From an uncultured Clostridia bacterium (GTDB lineage: Bacteria; Bacillota; Clostridia; UBA1381): a DNA stretch of 64,000 bases. The stretch lies in contig CANQKM010000001.1 in assembly GCA_947624485.1 (NCBI GenBank), positions 124,001 through 188,000 on the forward strand, written 5' to 3'. Each line of letters opens with the position of its first letter. Within the stretch, counting starts at the first letter, position 1. The translations under genes and the position numbers were made by a program. Under the pieces are notes generated by a model. That model had not been told where the DNA came from and made no database searches. It saw nothing but the letters and a program-made list of their open reading frames with translations. Positions 40,635-48,010 of the stretch are shown piece by piece.

Positions 40635-41658
40635 GAATTTAACAAAGAACAGATGGAAATTCGCCATCATTCCCGCACTTATAATAGTCGCAGGAGCAAT
40701 TTTCGGTTTCATACACCAGTCAAACGAAGGATTTTTCAATTTTGACGTTGAGTTTATCGGCGGTACAAGAATGGAAATCGACTTAAAGCAGGCTTTTAAT
40801 AATGACGAAATTGCACAGCTTGTTCAGGAATCAACTCCGGAAAATGTAAACGCCGTCATTCAGAAGGGTAACACAGATACAACGGTTATTATAAAGGTTC
40901 CCTCGCTCGGCAATACGCCCGTTACGGCGGAAGCGGCTCCGGCTGAAGGTACGGATGCGGCAGCCGCTGATACGTCGTCAAACGCGAACCAGATAAGAAC
41001 GGTTGACGATGAGATGAGAGAGAATATTATAAACGCTCTCAAGGACAAGTATCAGATTACGGATGACAACATCATATCCGTAAACTCAGCGTCGGCAAGC
41101 TTCGGTAAAGAGGTTCAGACAAAGGCTATTCTCTTTACACTTATCGCGATAGTTTGTATTCTTATATACATCGCTATCAGATTTGAGTGGAGAAGCGCCG
41201 TTATGGCGGTTATCGCGCTTGCGATCAACGTGCTTATCATGGCTTCGGTTTATACCATTACGTATATTCCGCTTAACACGACATTTATCGCGGCGATGCT
41301 TACCGTTATCGGTTATTCAATCAACAATACGATCGTTATTTTTGACAGAATCCGTGAGAACATGAAGCTGCGCAAGAAAAACGAGACAATTTCCGAGATG
41401 ACCGACAGAAGCATACTTGAGACTATGGGCAGAACGATTAACTCAACAATCACTACGCTCATCACGATCGTGCTTATCTACATTCTCGGAGCGTCTACAA
41501 TCAAGGATTTCGCACTTCCTCTTATCGTAGGTATCATCGCAGGTGCGTATACGTCCATATTCCTTGCAAGCACATTCTGGGCTGTTTGGAAGGAGTCTGA
41601 TATTCAGGCTAAAGCGCTTGCTGCACAGGACAGAAAGAACGCGAGAAAGAAGAAGTAA
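40627..41658 (+). CDS. secF: Protein translocase subunit SecF
   Basis: 343 residues. N-terminal helix FAIIPALIIVAGAIFGFIH, the motif FNFDVEFIGGTRMEIDL, and after a low-complexity Ala/Thr-rich insertion in the outer domain (about 95-120) the terminal helices with NVLIMASVYTITYIPLNTTFIAA and SINNTIVIFDRIRENMK. It overlaps secD by 8 bases; AAGGAGG is 11 bases upstream of the ATG. Partner of SecD. Confidence 0.95.
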   Translation: MFKNLTKNRWKFAIIPALIIVAGAIFGFIHQSNEGFFNFDVEFIGGTRMEIDLKQAFNNDEIAQLVQESTPENVNAVIQKGNTDTTVIIKVPSLGNTPVTAEAAPAEGTDAAAADTSSNANQIRTVDDEMRENIINALKDKYQITDDNIISVNSASASFGKEVQTKAILFTLIAIVCILIYIAIRFEWRSAVMAVIALAINVLIMASVYTITYIPLNTTFIAAMLTVIGYSINNTIVIFDRIRENMKLRKKNETISEMTDRSILETMGRTINSTITTLITIVLIYILGASTIKDFALPLIVGIIAGAYTSIFLASTFWAVWKESDIQAKALAAQDRKNARKKK

Positions 41659-41674
41659 TTTACAGGCAAATATA

Positions 41675-41708
41675 ACAAGCGGTTCGCATTGAATCGCTTG
41701 TTTTTTTG
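41675..41708 (+). terminator. Terminator after secF
   Basis: ACAAGCGGTTC pairs with GAATCGCTTGT around GCATT, followed by a run of T. Confidence 0.9.
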
Positions 41709-41717
41709 CTTTTTGTG

Positions 41718-41746
41718 TTGACTTTTTGACAGCGGTATGGTATAAT
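41718..41746 (+). promoter_or_regulatory. tRNA-Ser promoter
   Basis: TTGACT (41718-41723) and TATAAT (41741-41746) with 17-base spacing, 12 bases upstream of the mature tRNA. A second TTGACA at 41726 is only 9 bases from the -10 and is not used. Confidence 0.85.
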
Positions 41747-41758
41747 AACCTTCGTTGC

Positions 41759-41848
41759 GGAGAGGTGGCCGAGTGGTCGAAGGCGCAGCATTGGAAATGC
41801 TGTAACGGGGTAACTCGTTCGAGGGTTCAAATCCCTTCCTCTCCTCCA
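41759..41848 (+). tRNA. tRNA-Ser (anticodon GGA)
   Basis: Full class II cloverleaf: acceptor GGAGAGG with CCTCTCC, anticodon stem CAGCA/TGCTG around TTGGAAA with anticodon GGA at 41793-41795, a long variable arm typical of serine, T-loop TTCAAAT and encoded CCA at 41846-41848. It reads UCC and UCU. Confidence 0.96.
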
Positions 41849-41852
41849 CGTC

Positions 41853-41880
41853 AAACCCTTTGCTTACGCAAAGGGTTTTT
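41853..41880 (+). terminator. Terminator after tRNA-Ser
   Basis: AAACCCTTTGC pairs with GCAAAGGGTTT around TTAC, then T residues, ending the tRNA transcript 5 bases after the CCA. Confidence 0.88.
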
Positions 41881-41908
41881 ATGCTTAAAATAAAAGGGAG
41901 ATAAAATC

Positions 41909-42559
41909 ATGGCTAAAAGGCTTACAGAAGAGGAAGAGACTGCCCGCGTTTTGGATATGTATGAAATAGAAAACCGTCTGCGCCATGACGGTTACAGACT
42001 TATAGCAGGCGTTGACGAAGCAGGACGCGGGCCGCTCGCCGGACCGGTGTACGCGGCTGCGGTTATACTGCCTGAAAACCTGGTTATACGCGGAATAAAC
42101 GACTCAAAAAAGCTAAGCGAAAAGAAGCGCGAGGAGCTGTTCGACGAAATAACGAAAAAGGCTGTTGCTTACTGCGTAGCGAGCGTGGACGAAAAGCGTA
42201 TAGACGAAATCAACATTTTAAACGCCACGTTTGAAGCCATGAACAATGCGGTAAACGGTCTCAAAATTGTGCCGGATTATGTTATAATAGACGGCAACCG
42301 CATATCCGGTATGACCGTCCCCCATGAAACGGTCGTGAAGGGCGACAGTAAAAGCGCGTCGATTGCTGCGGCTTCTATTCTCGCGAAGGTGAGCCGTGAC
42401 CATTTTATCCGCAATATTGCCGAAAAATACCCCGAATACGGCTTTGAAAAGCATAAGGGATACGGCACAAAGGAGCATATCGAAGCGCTCAAAAAATACG
42501 GGCCGTGCGAGATACACCGCAGGAGCTTTTTGACTAAGATATTGGGTGAAAACGTATGA
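41909..42559 (+). CDS. rnhB: Ribonuclease HII
   Basis: 216 residues. The active-site signature GVDEAGRGPLAGPVYAAAVI carries the catalytic Asp-Glu, and further acidic positions lie in DYVIIDGNR and VKGDSKSASIAAASILAKVSRD. It removes misincorporated ribonucleotides and RNA primers from DNA. An N-terminal extension (LTEEEETARVLDMYEIENRL) of about 25 residues precedes the catalytic core, as in many Firmicutes. Coupled to yraN by a 4-base overlap. Confidence 0.96.
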   Translation: MAKRLTEEEETARVLDMYEIENRLRHDGYRLIAGVDEAGRGPLAGPVYAAAVILPENLVIRGINDSKKLSEKKREELFDEITKKAVAYCVASVDEKRIDEINILNATFEAMNNAVNGLKIVPDYVIIDGNRISGMTVPHETVVKGDSKSASIAAASILAKVSRDHFIRNIAEKYPEYGFEKHKGYGTKEHIEALKKYGPCEIHRRSFLTKILGENV

Positions 42560-42912
42560 AAACACAGACAATAGGCGGTTTCGGCGAGGACGCGGCAGCA
42601 GAGTTCCTCGAGAATGCCGATTACGAAATTTTAAAACGCAATTTTCGCCTCAAAATGGGCGAGGTAGATATAATAGCCGAAAAGGACGGCTGCATCGTGT
42701 TTGCCGAGGTTAAAACGCGCAAATCGACCGCGTTCGGCGAGCCTGCCGAATACGTTGACAGCCGCAAGCAGGAGCGCATACGCCGCGCCGCCGCGTGCTA
42801 CACGGACGTTGTAAACAATGATGTGCGGTTCGATGTTATAGAAGTGCTGTACGAGGGCGAAGGCGAGCGCATGAAAGTTACAAGAATAAACCACATTGAA
42901 AACGCGTTTTGA
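42556..42912 (+). CDS. YraN family (UPF0102) nuclease-like protein
   Basis: 118 residues. GFGEDAAAEFLENADYEILKRNFRLKMGEVDIIAEKDGCIVFAEVKTRKS is diagnostic; the GEVDII...FAEVK core resembles the PD-(D/E)XK restriction-like nuclease site. Function is not established. The gene lies next to rnhB, its usual neighbour. Confidence 0.92.
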   Translation: MKTQTIGGFGEDAAAEFLENADYEILKRNFRLKMGEVDIIAEKDGCIVFAEVKTRKSTAFGEPAEYVDSRKQERIRRAAACYTDVVNNDVRFDVIEVLYEGEGERMKVTRINHIENAF

Positions 42913-42924
42913 GGAGGGTTTAAG

Positions 42925-43668
42925 ATGCCTAAATTTTTTGTGCCGAGCGGCAACGTGCAAGGCGAGCATATCATAATAGAGGGCGGCGACGTCACGCATA
43001 TCACGCGCGTGCTGCGTCTCGGCATCGGCGACACCGTTACCGTCTGCGACAGCAGCGGCAGCGATTATGAGGCGCGTATCGCGTCCGCAGAGCCGAACAG
43101 ACTGGTGTGCGATATAATCTCAAAGCAAAAATGCGCGTCAGAGCCGGACGTAAAGGTGACGCTGTTTCAAGGGCTGCCTAAGGGTTCAAAAATGGAGTAT
43201 ATCATCCAGAAAACAACGGAACTCGGCGTACAAGAGATTGTGCCGGTAAAGCTTGCGCGGTGCGTGTCGCGCGTGGAAAGCAAAAAGGACGAGGCAAAAA
43301 AGCTCGACCGCTGGCAAAAGATTTCCGAAGCCGCGGCAAAGCAGTCAGGCAGAGGCATAATACCCGAAATTAAGCCGTTTATGACGCTCGATGAGGTGAT
43401 AAACACATCAAAGGAATTTGACCTGTTTTTCGCCCCTTACGAGTGCGAAGAAAAGCAAACGCTGCGCGAGGTACTGCTGTCAAAGCCGGAGATTAAGTCG
43501 ATAGGATTTCTGATCGGACCGGAGGGCGGTTTTGACATTACCGAAGCGGAGAAAATAAAAAAGGCGCTCCTCCCCACCGTCACGCTCGGCAAACGTATTC
43601 TGCGGACGGAAACGGCGGGCGAAGCGGTACTCGCCATGATTATGTATGAATTGGGAGATATAAATTAA
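42925..43668 (+). CDS. rsmE: 16S rRNA m3U1498 methyltransferase RsmE
   Basis: 247 residues. SPOUT-type knot methyltransferase: N-terminal PUA-like part (HITRVLRLGIGDTVTVCD), then LPKGSKMEYIIQKTTELGV, the SAM region IGFLIGPEGGFDITEAEKI and LGKRILRTETAGEAVL. It methylates U1498 in 16S rRNA. GAGGAGG is 6 bases upstream. Confidence 0.95.
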   Translation: MPKFFVPSGNVQGEHIIIEGGDVTHITRVLRLGIGDTVTVCDSSGSDYEARIASAEPNRLVCDIISKQKCASEPDVKVTLFQGLPKGSKMEYIIQKTTELGVQEIVPVKLARCVSRVESKKDEAKKLDRWQKISEAAAKQSGRGIIPEIKPFMTLDEVINTSKEFDLFFAPYECEEKQTLREVLLSKPEIKSIGFLIGPEGGFDITEAEKIKKALLPTVTLGKRILRTETAGEAVLAMIMYELGDIN

Positions 43669-43672
43669 AACT

Positions 43673-43717
43673 GCGGGGACACTAAAACTTTAGTGTCCCC
43701 ATTTTAGTGTCCCCCGC
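43673..43717. terminator. Terminator made of GGGGACACTAAA repeats
   Basis: GGGGACACTAAA (43675-43686) is followed by its inverse TTTAGTGTCCCC twice (43689-43700 and 43703-43714). The first inverse gives a tight 12-bp hairpin; the second allows a longer alternative stem. It separates convergent rsmE and the LRR gene. The same 12-mer occurs twice inside the M20 gene at 35016 and 35046. Confidence 0.7.
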
Positions 43718-45423
43718 TATTTCCACTCAACCGTAAAACCGAGCACTTCCGCGGCGAAGCGGACGGGGATGTATGTTCTGTTGTCCTTAATAATTACCGA
43801 TGTGTCCATTTGGACGGGTTTATCGTTGACGGTCATAATATTGCTGCCGAGTGTAAGTGTTATCACGCCGCCGTCGCGAATTATTGTGGCTGTTTTAGTG
43901 TCCTCGTTCCAGTCAACATCACAGTCAAGCATTTCCGCAACGGCGCGCACAGGTACCTGCGTGCGGTCATTATCGTCAACAAACGGCTTTGCGTCCGGGA
44001 AGTCAACCGCCTTGCCGTCAACGCTTATCGACATGTCCGCGCCGTTTACTTCAAGCGTTTTCGGTTCAGGTTCGGGTGTCGGTGACGATGTTGCTTCCGG
44101 CTTTGCAGCAGACACGGGCGTTGCTTCGGGAGCAACGGTCGGTTTGGCGGTGGGCGCATTGTCCACGTTTACCCCGTTATCCGCCAGTCTCTCATAAAAA
44201 TAATCCAAGTTGTTCTCCACACCCTCAAATGCGTAAAAATCCTTTGACAGCTTAATAGCGTTATCCTTGATTATAACATTATCCTTTGTCAGTAAGCCGC
44301 TCTCTGGAAATGCCGTTCCCACTGTTGGCGCTCCTTCAAAGGTTACTTTTTCAATCAATTCACATTCTCTGAACGCGCCGTCGCTTACCGTTTTCACGTT
44401 TTCGGGTATAACGACCTCTTTAAGCGTTGTATAAGCGAACGCACTCTTATCTATACTTTCAAGCGATTTCGGAAGCGTGACCGTATCCATATCGCGGTAT
44501 GCAAAGGCGTATTCGGTAATTGACTTTATGCCTTCCGGCACGACGGGATTTTTATCATCACCGAGATATTTTAACACAGTGTCCTCCGCAACCGCAAAAT
44601 CCTTGTAGCTGCCCAAGCTTTTATCTGTTTTGCCTTTGAGATACTTCTCCTTACACCATTCCGAATCTCTGACGGCATTATAGATTTTAACGGTCATGTC
44701 GGAGTTAAATGTAATTTCGTCCGCAGTCAGCCACGGCGGATCGTCAAGCATAGCGTCGGGAATATTTATCTCCCGCTTCTTCGTACCGGAAAACCATGCT
44801 TTATCAGGCATTTCCGACAAACTGTATGGCAGATGTACCTTGCCGAGACTTCCGCTGTACGAAAACGCTCCGCCTCCCAAATATGTAACCGTATCCGGAA
44901 TTATTACATCGCCCGACAAGCTCTTTGTGCCGTAAAACGCGTATTCGCCTATCGACTCAAGTCCGTCGGGAAGTGAGATTGATTTCAGCTTCGGGCAGTC
45001 GCGGAACGCATCGTCTCCGATTGTTTTCAGCGTGGAGGGCAGTGTAACGCTTTCAAGCTCGGGACAACCCATCAGGCATTGGTACGGAATTTCAGTAATT
45101 CCCTCGCCGAATACGGCTTCCTTTAAATCCGTGAGCCTTTGTACTTCGCCGCTAAGCACGCAGTCAAAAGTTACGTCACCGCCAACGACGAGCTTTTTAA
45201 TACTCTTCGATTCGCGTGAACGGTATAAGCCTTCCACAACGGAGCCTTCGGGAACAGTACATATCCCGTCGTCGCCGGCGTAATACAAAATTCTGTTCGT
45301 ACCATTTAAGTAAACCAAACCGTCCGTGACTTCCGTATCGTCCCCGCCCGCGGAAAACACGACCGCATTTATTGCTGTAAGCATTACAGCAAACGTGACA
45401 AATAACGAAATAAACTTTTTCAT
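43717..45423 (-). CDS. Secreted leucine-rich-repeat protein with copper-amine-oxidase-N-like domain
   Basis: 568 residues. Signal peptide MKKFISLFVTFAVMLTAINA. About residues 80-415 are BspA-type LRR_5 repeats, for example LESVTLPSTLKTIGDDAFRDCPKLKSISLPDGLESIGEYAF. A Pro/Thr/Ala linker (TAKPTVAPEATPVSAAKPEATSS-type) follows, and the last ~120 residues match the copper amine oxidase N-terminal domain (FVDDNDRTQVPVRAVAEMLDCDVDWNEDTKTATII, then RTYIPVRFAAEVLGFTVEW), a common wall-attachment-like module in Clostridia. It is likely an extracellular adhesin or binding protein. AAGGAGAGG precedes the ATG at 45423. Confidence 0.85.
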   Translation of the reverse strand: MKKFISLFVTFAVMLTAINAVVFSAGGDDTEVTDGLVYLNGTNRILYYAGDDGICTVPEGSVVEGLYRSRESKSIKKLVVGGDVTFDCVLSGEVQRLTDLKEAVFGEGITEIPYQCLMGCPELESVTLPSTLKTIGDDAFRDCPKLKSISLPDGLESIGEYAFYGTKSLSGDVIIPDTVTYLGGGAFSYSGSLGKVHLPYSLSEMPDKAWFSGTKKREINIPDAMLDDPPWLTADEITFNSDMTVKIYNAVRDSEWCKEKYLKGKTDKSLGSYKDFAVAEDTVLKYLGDDKNPVVPEGIKSITEYAFAYRDMDTVTLPKSLESIDKSAFAYTTLKEVVIPENVKTVSDGAFRECELIEKVTFEGAPTVGTAFPESGLLTKDNVIIKDNAIKLSKDFYAFEGVENNLDYFYERLADNGVNVDNAPTAKPTVAPEATPVSAAKPEATSSPTPEPEPKTLEVNGADMSISVDGKAVDFPDAKPFVDDNDRTQVPVRAVAEMLDCDVDWNEDTKTATIIRDGGVITLTLGSNIMTVNDKPVQMDTSVIIKDNRTYIPVRFAAEVLGFTVEWK

Positions 45424-45459
45424 ACTGCACCTCTCCTTTTTAATAAAATACTTGGTTAT

Positions 45460-45488
45460 ATTATAACAGAAAGTAAGATTTGTGTCAA
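45460..45488 (-). promoter_or_regulatory. Promoter of the LRR gene
   Basis: Minus strand TTGACA (45488-45483), 17-base spacer, TATAAT (45465-45460). The -35 lies inside the left operator arm at 45481-45496. Confidence 0.8.
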
Positions 45489-45523
45489 TATACACAACGT
45501 ATAAAGATGTGTATGTTGACATA
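45481..45523. promoter_or_regulatory. Inverted 16-bp operator pair between LRR and HTH genes
   Basis: TGTGTCAATATACACA (45481-45496) and, on the opposite strand, TATGTCAACATACACA (45523-45508) agree at 14 of 16 positions and are 11 bases apart. Each arm includes a TTGACA: the left one is the -35 of the LRR gene, the right one points toward the HTH gene. The neighbouring HTH protein is the natural candidate to bind. Confidence 0.6.
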
Positions 45524-45560
45524 TTATTTATGTATAATTAAAGAAAGGAGGGGCTATGCC

Positions 45561-45842
45561 ATGATACATGAAAGAATAAAAATGCTGCGTGAACAGTACA
45601 ATTACAGTCAGGCGGATTTGGCTAAGCATTTGGGTATTGCGAGAACGAGTGTGCTCGCATGGGAAAATCAAACGTCAGTGCCTTCGATGAAGCACATAAT
45701 TGAAATGGCAAAATTGTTTCGTGTAACCACCGACTATCTTCTTGAAGTCGATAATAAAAGATTATTGTCCCTTGAAGGGCTTACGGACGAAGAAATCAAT
45801 ATTATATGCGGATTGCTAAATTATTTCGATAAATCCGAATAA
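45561..45842 (+). CDS. XRE-type helix-turn-helix regulator
   Basis: 93 residues. A Cro/C1-type HTH fills residues 1-60 (IHERIKMLREQYNYSQADLAKHLGIARTSVLAWENQTSVPSMKHIIEMAKLFRVTTDYLLEV) with a short acidic tail. No ligand-binding domain. It is divergent from the LRR gene and separated from it by a matched inverted operator. The ATG at 45561 is 7 bases after AAAGGAGGGG. Confidence 0.88.
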   Translation: MIHERIKMLREQYNYSQADLAKHLGIARTSVLAWENQTSVPSMKHIIEMAKLFRVTTDYLLEVDNKRLLSLEGLTDEEINIICGLLNYFDKSE

Positions 45843-45864
45843 TACGTTTCCCCGTCCGTAAACG

Positions 45865-46335
45865 TCAGGCTTTATTGACCTGTTCGTAATCGAGTACGGT
45901 TGTAAGCGGTTCTATCACATCGAGATATTCTCGGCACGCGCGCTGTGCTTTTTCGAGGTTTAATGACCTGTAATTTCCGCACTCAATCTCACTCGCGCCG
46001 AACACCTCTCCCCTATGGTCTATGGTCTTTTTCAGTATGTCCTTGACCGTTTCAAGCGTCTTTTCGGGCGTTACCGTGCCGCGGACAAGCAGGTAAAAGC
46101 CTGTCTGACAGCCCATAGGTCCGAAATATACCACATCATCTTTAATATCGCTGTTGCGCGCGAAAGTGGCAAGCATATGCTCTATCGTGTGCATCGTTTC
46201 ATTGTCGAGATAACCGCCTTGGTTCGGCTTTACAAAGCGCAAATCATATGTCACAACGTCGCCGTCGGTGCGCGAAATGTATATTCCTTTATTGAGTTTT
46301 CTGTGGTCAACTTGAAAGCTTTTAATTTTTTCCAT
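45865..46335 (-). CDS. luxS: S-ribosylhomocysteine lyase LuxS
   Basis: 156 residues. Metal-binding HTIEHMLATFAR and the catalytic cysteine region FGPMGCQTGFYLLVRG are intact. It splits S-ribosylhomocysteine into homocysteine and DPD, the precursor of AI-2. It follows mtnN with 1 base between genes, so the two consecutive steps of SAH recycling form one operon. Confidence 0.97.
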   Translation of the reverse strand: MEKIKSFQVDHRKLNKGIYISRTDGDVVTYDLRFVKPNQGGYLDNETMHTIEHMLATFARNSDIKDDVVYFGPMGCQTGFYLLVRGTVTPEKTLETVKDILKKTIDHRGEVFGASEIECGNYRSLNLEKAQRACREYLDVIEPLTTVLDYEQVNKA

Positions 46336-46336
46336 T

Positions 46337-47029
46337 TTATTTTACTCCCTCCAGAAATTTAGTGATAATTGCAACGCTGTTCGCCGCTGCTTTTTTCGCG
46401 AATGTCGGGTAGTCGTCAACGCTTTCCTCGTTCGCACCGTCCGACAAGGCGCGTATTACCGCAAAAGGCACGCCGTTCATCGCGGCGGCGTGACCGATTG
46501 CCGCGCCTTCCATTTCAGCGGCTATGGCGTTAAATTCCGATTTTATCGCGGTGCGCTGTTCATGCGTGCTTATAAACTGGTCGCCCGACGCTATTGTGCC
46601 GCGCTCGTAATTTAATCCGAGTTCCTTAGCCGCGGCGCATATCATGTCCGTTACGCGCGGATCAGTTTTAATATAAACAGTGTTAAGACCGGATATAAAG
46701 CCCTTAGGATCGCCTATCGGCGTAGTGTCCATGTCATGCTCGCACACCGCGTCCGCGACGGCAATATCGCCTATACCGAGCTTTCCCGACAGTCCGCCCG
46801 CCACGCCGACGTTTACAATGCAGTCGGGCGACCAGCGCAGTATCATTGTCTGCGCGCATACGGCGGCGTTTACCTTGCCCACACCCGCAACGGCGACAAC
46901 GGTGTCCGTGCCGTTAATGCGTCCTCTGTAAAATTCCATACCGCTCACCTTGTCGGCAACGGCGTTATCCATCATGTCCTTAAGCGCCCTGACCTCAATA
47001 TCCATCGCGCCTATTATTCCTACCTTCAT
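46337..47029 (-). CDS. mtnN: 5'-methylthioadenosine/SAH nucleosidase
   Basis: 230 residues. The catalytic glutamate is E12 (GIIGAMDIEVRAL) and the catalytic aspartate is in IRALSDGANEES near residue 197; MEGAAIGHAA is the base-binding stretch. It releases adenine from SAH, MTA and 5'-deoxyadenosine, giving the LuxS substrate. First gene of the mtnN-luxS operon. Confidence 0.96.
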   Translation of the reverse strand: MKVGIIGAMDIEVRALKDMMDNAVADKVSGMEFYRGRINGTDTVVAVAGVGKVNAAVCAQTMILRWSPDCIVNVGVAGGLSGKLGIGDIAVADAVCEHDMDTTPIGDPKGFISGLNTVYIKTDPRVTDMICAAAKELGLNYERGTIASGDQFISTHEQRTAIKSEFNAIAAEMEGAAIGHAAAMNGVPFAVIRALSDGANEESVDDYPTFAKKAAANSVAIITKFLEGVK

Positions 47030-47050
47030 TATATCAGCTCCTTTTCCTTA

Positions 47051-47080
47051 ATTATACTATGACATTTCGCCGCATGTCAA
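47051..47080 (-). promoter_or_regulatory. mtnN-luxS promoter
   Basis: Minus strand TTGACA (47080-47075) and TATAAT (47056-47051), 18-base spacer. Confidence 0.75.
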
Positions 47081-47109
47081 CGGTCTGTTTTCCCAAAATT
47101 CACCGACCT

Positions 47110-47138
47110 TTGACAATATGATTATAATGGTGTATAAT
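47110..47138 (+). promoter_or_regulatory. Exonuclease gene promoter
   Basis: TTGACA (47110-47115) and TATAAT (47133-47138) with 17-base spacing, just ahead of the ribosome site TAGGAGAG. Confidence 0.8.
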
Positions 47139-47160
47139 ATTTAAGTTAGGAGAGTGTAAG

Positions 47161-47781
47161 ATGGATTTTGTGGCAATAGACTTTGAAACCGCTATGTCGA
47201 ACTTCACGAGCGTGTGCAGTCTCGGTATATGCGTTGTGGAGAATAATATTATAACGGACAGAAAGGAAATACTTATTCGTCCCGAGCCGTTTGAGTTCAA
47301 CGAATATAATGTAAAAATACACGGTATTACGCCCGATATGGTTGCGGACAAGCCAACATTCGATATGTACTGGGACGAGATCAAGCCGTATCTTGACGGC
47401 AAGACGGTCATAGCTCATAACGCGGATTTCGACGTAGGCGTGCTGTGCGCGACGCTGGAATATTTCAACATACCGCGCCCCACGTTCGCTTATTTATGTA
47501 CCGTTAAGCTGTCGCAGAAGGCGTACCCGGAGCTTGAGAGCCATAAACTGAACAAGCTCTGTGACGCGCTCGGGATAAAATTTCATCATCACCGAGCGTA
47601 CGACGACGCTTACGCCTGCGCGTGCGTTATGCTTAGGATTCTGGAGGATTACAGCCTGTTAAATCTCGCGGAGGTCGAGGAGTGCTTTGACATCGGAATA
47701 GGACATCTGACGCCCGATTCGCACCGTAAATTCACCAAGAATAAGCGCAAAAGAAAGCATGAGGAGAATGTGACGGGCTGA
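47161..47781 (+). CDS. DnaQ-type 3'-5' exonuclease
   Basis: 206 residues. DEDDh signatures are complete: VAIDFETAMSN, AHNADFDVGVL and HRAYDDAYACA. The C-terminus is strongly basic (RKFTKNKRKRKHEEN), which could help bind nucleic acid. It is a stand-alone exonuclease, similar to the DNA polymerase III epsilon fold, with unknown specific role in repair or RNA decay. Monocistronic with its own promoter. Confidence 0.88.
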   Translation: MDFVAIDFETAMSNFTSVCSLGICVVENNIITDRKEILIRPEPFEFNEYNVKIHGITPDMVADKPTFDMYWDEIKPYLDGKTVIAHNADFDVGVLCATLEYFNIPRPTFAYLCTVKLSQKAYPELESHKLNKLCDALGIKFHHHRAYDDAYACACVMLRILEDYSLLNLAEVEECFDIGIGHLTPDSHRKFTKNKRKRKHEENVTG

Positions 47782-47834
47782 CAATTTGCATAATTATTTG
47801 AGATAAAAAAACTCTAAATCTTGCAACTTGCATA

Positions 47835-47863
47835 TTGACAAACGATTTTTTAGAGATTATAAT
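47835..47863 (+). promoter_or_regulatory. glnA promoter
   Basis: TTGACA (47835-47840), 17-base spacer, TATAAT (47858-47863). The leader to the ATG at 48011 is about 140 bases. Confidence 0.8.
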
Positions 47864-47913
47864 TATAGCATAATTCGGATTAGAAAAACTCAATAGCAGA
47901 TTTTTGATAGAAC

Positions 47914-47951
47914 AAAGGTGTTTTATATTGAAATAGATATAATTCACCTTT
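47914..47951 (+). promoter_or_regulatory. Attenuator-like terminator in the glnA leader
   Basis: AAAGGTG and TTATAT pair with ATATAA and CACCTTT, followed by a T run: a terminator upstream of the gene. An alternative helix TAATTCAC / GTGAATTA (47940-47947 with 47981-47988) would break its 3' arm, and GCAGATTTTTG pairs long-range with CGAAAATCTGC (47896-47906 with 47966-47976). Confidence 0.6.
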
Positions 47952-48010
47952 TTTTCTTAAATATACGAAAATCTGCCGTTGTGAATTAAAAATCAGGAGG
48001 TATGGTAAAA

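Noticed and set aside
41604..41854. Minus-strand frames with the phrase ERKGFEPSNELPRYSISNAA
   Set aside because: This is the familiar spurious peptide that results from translating the antisense strand of tRNA-Ser genes.
45516..45538. TTGACA and TATAAT upstream of the HTH gene as a promoter pair
   Set aside because: Only 11 bases separate them, too few for sigma-A; the actual promoter of the HTH gene is unresolved.
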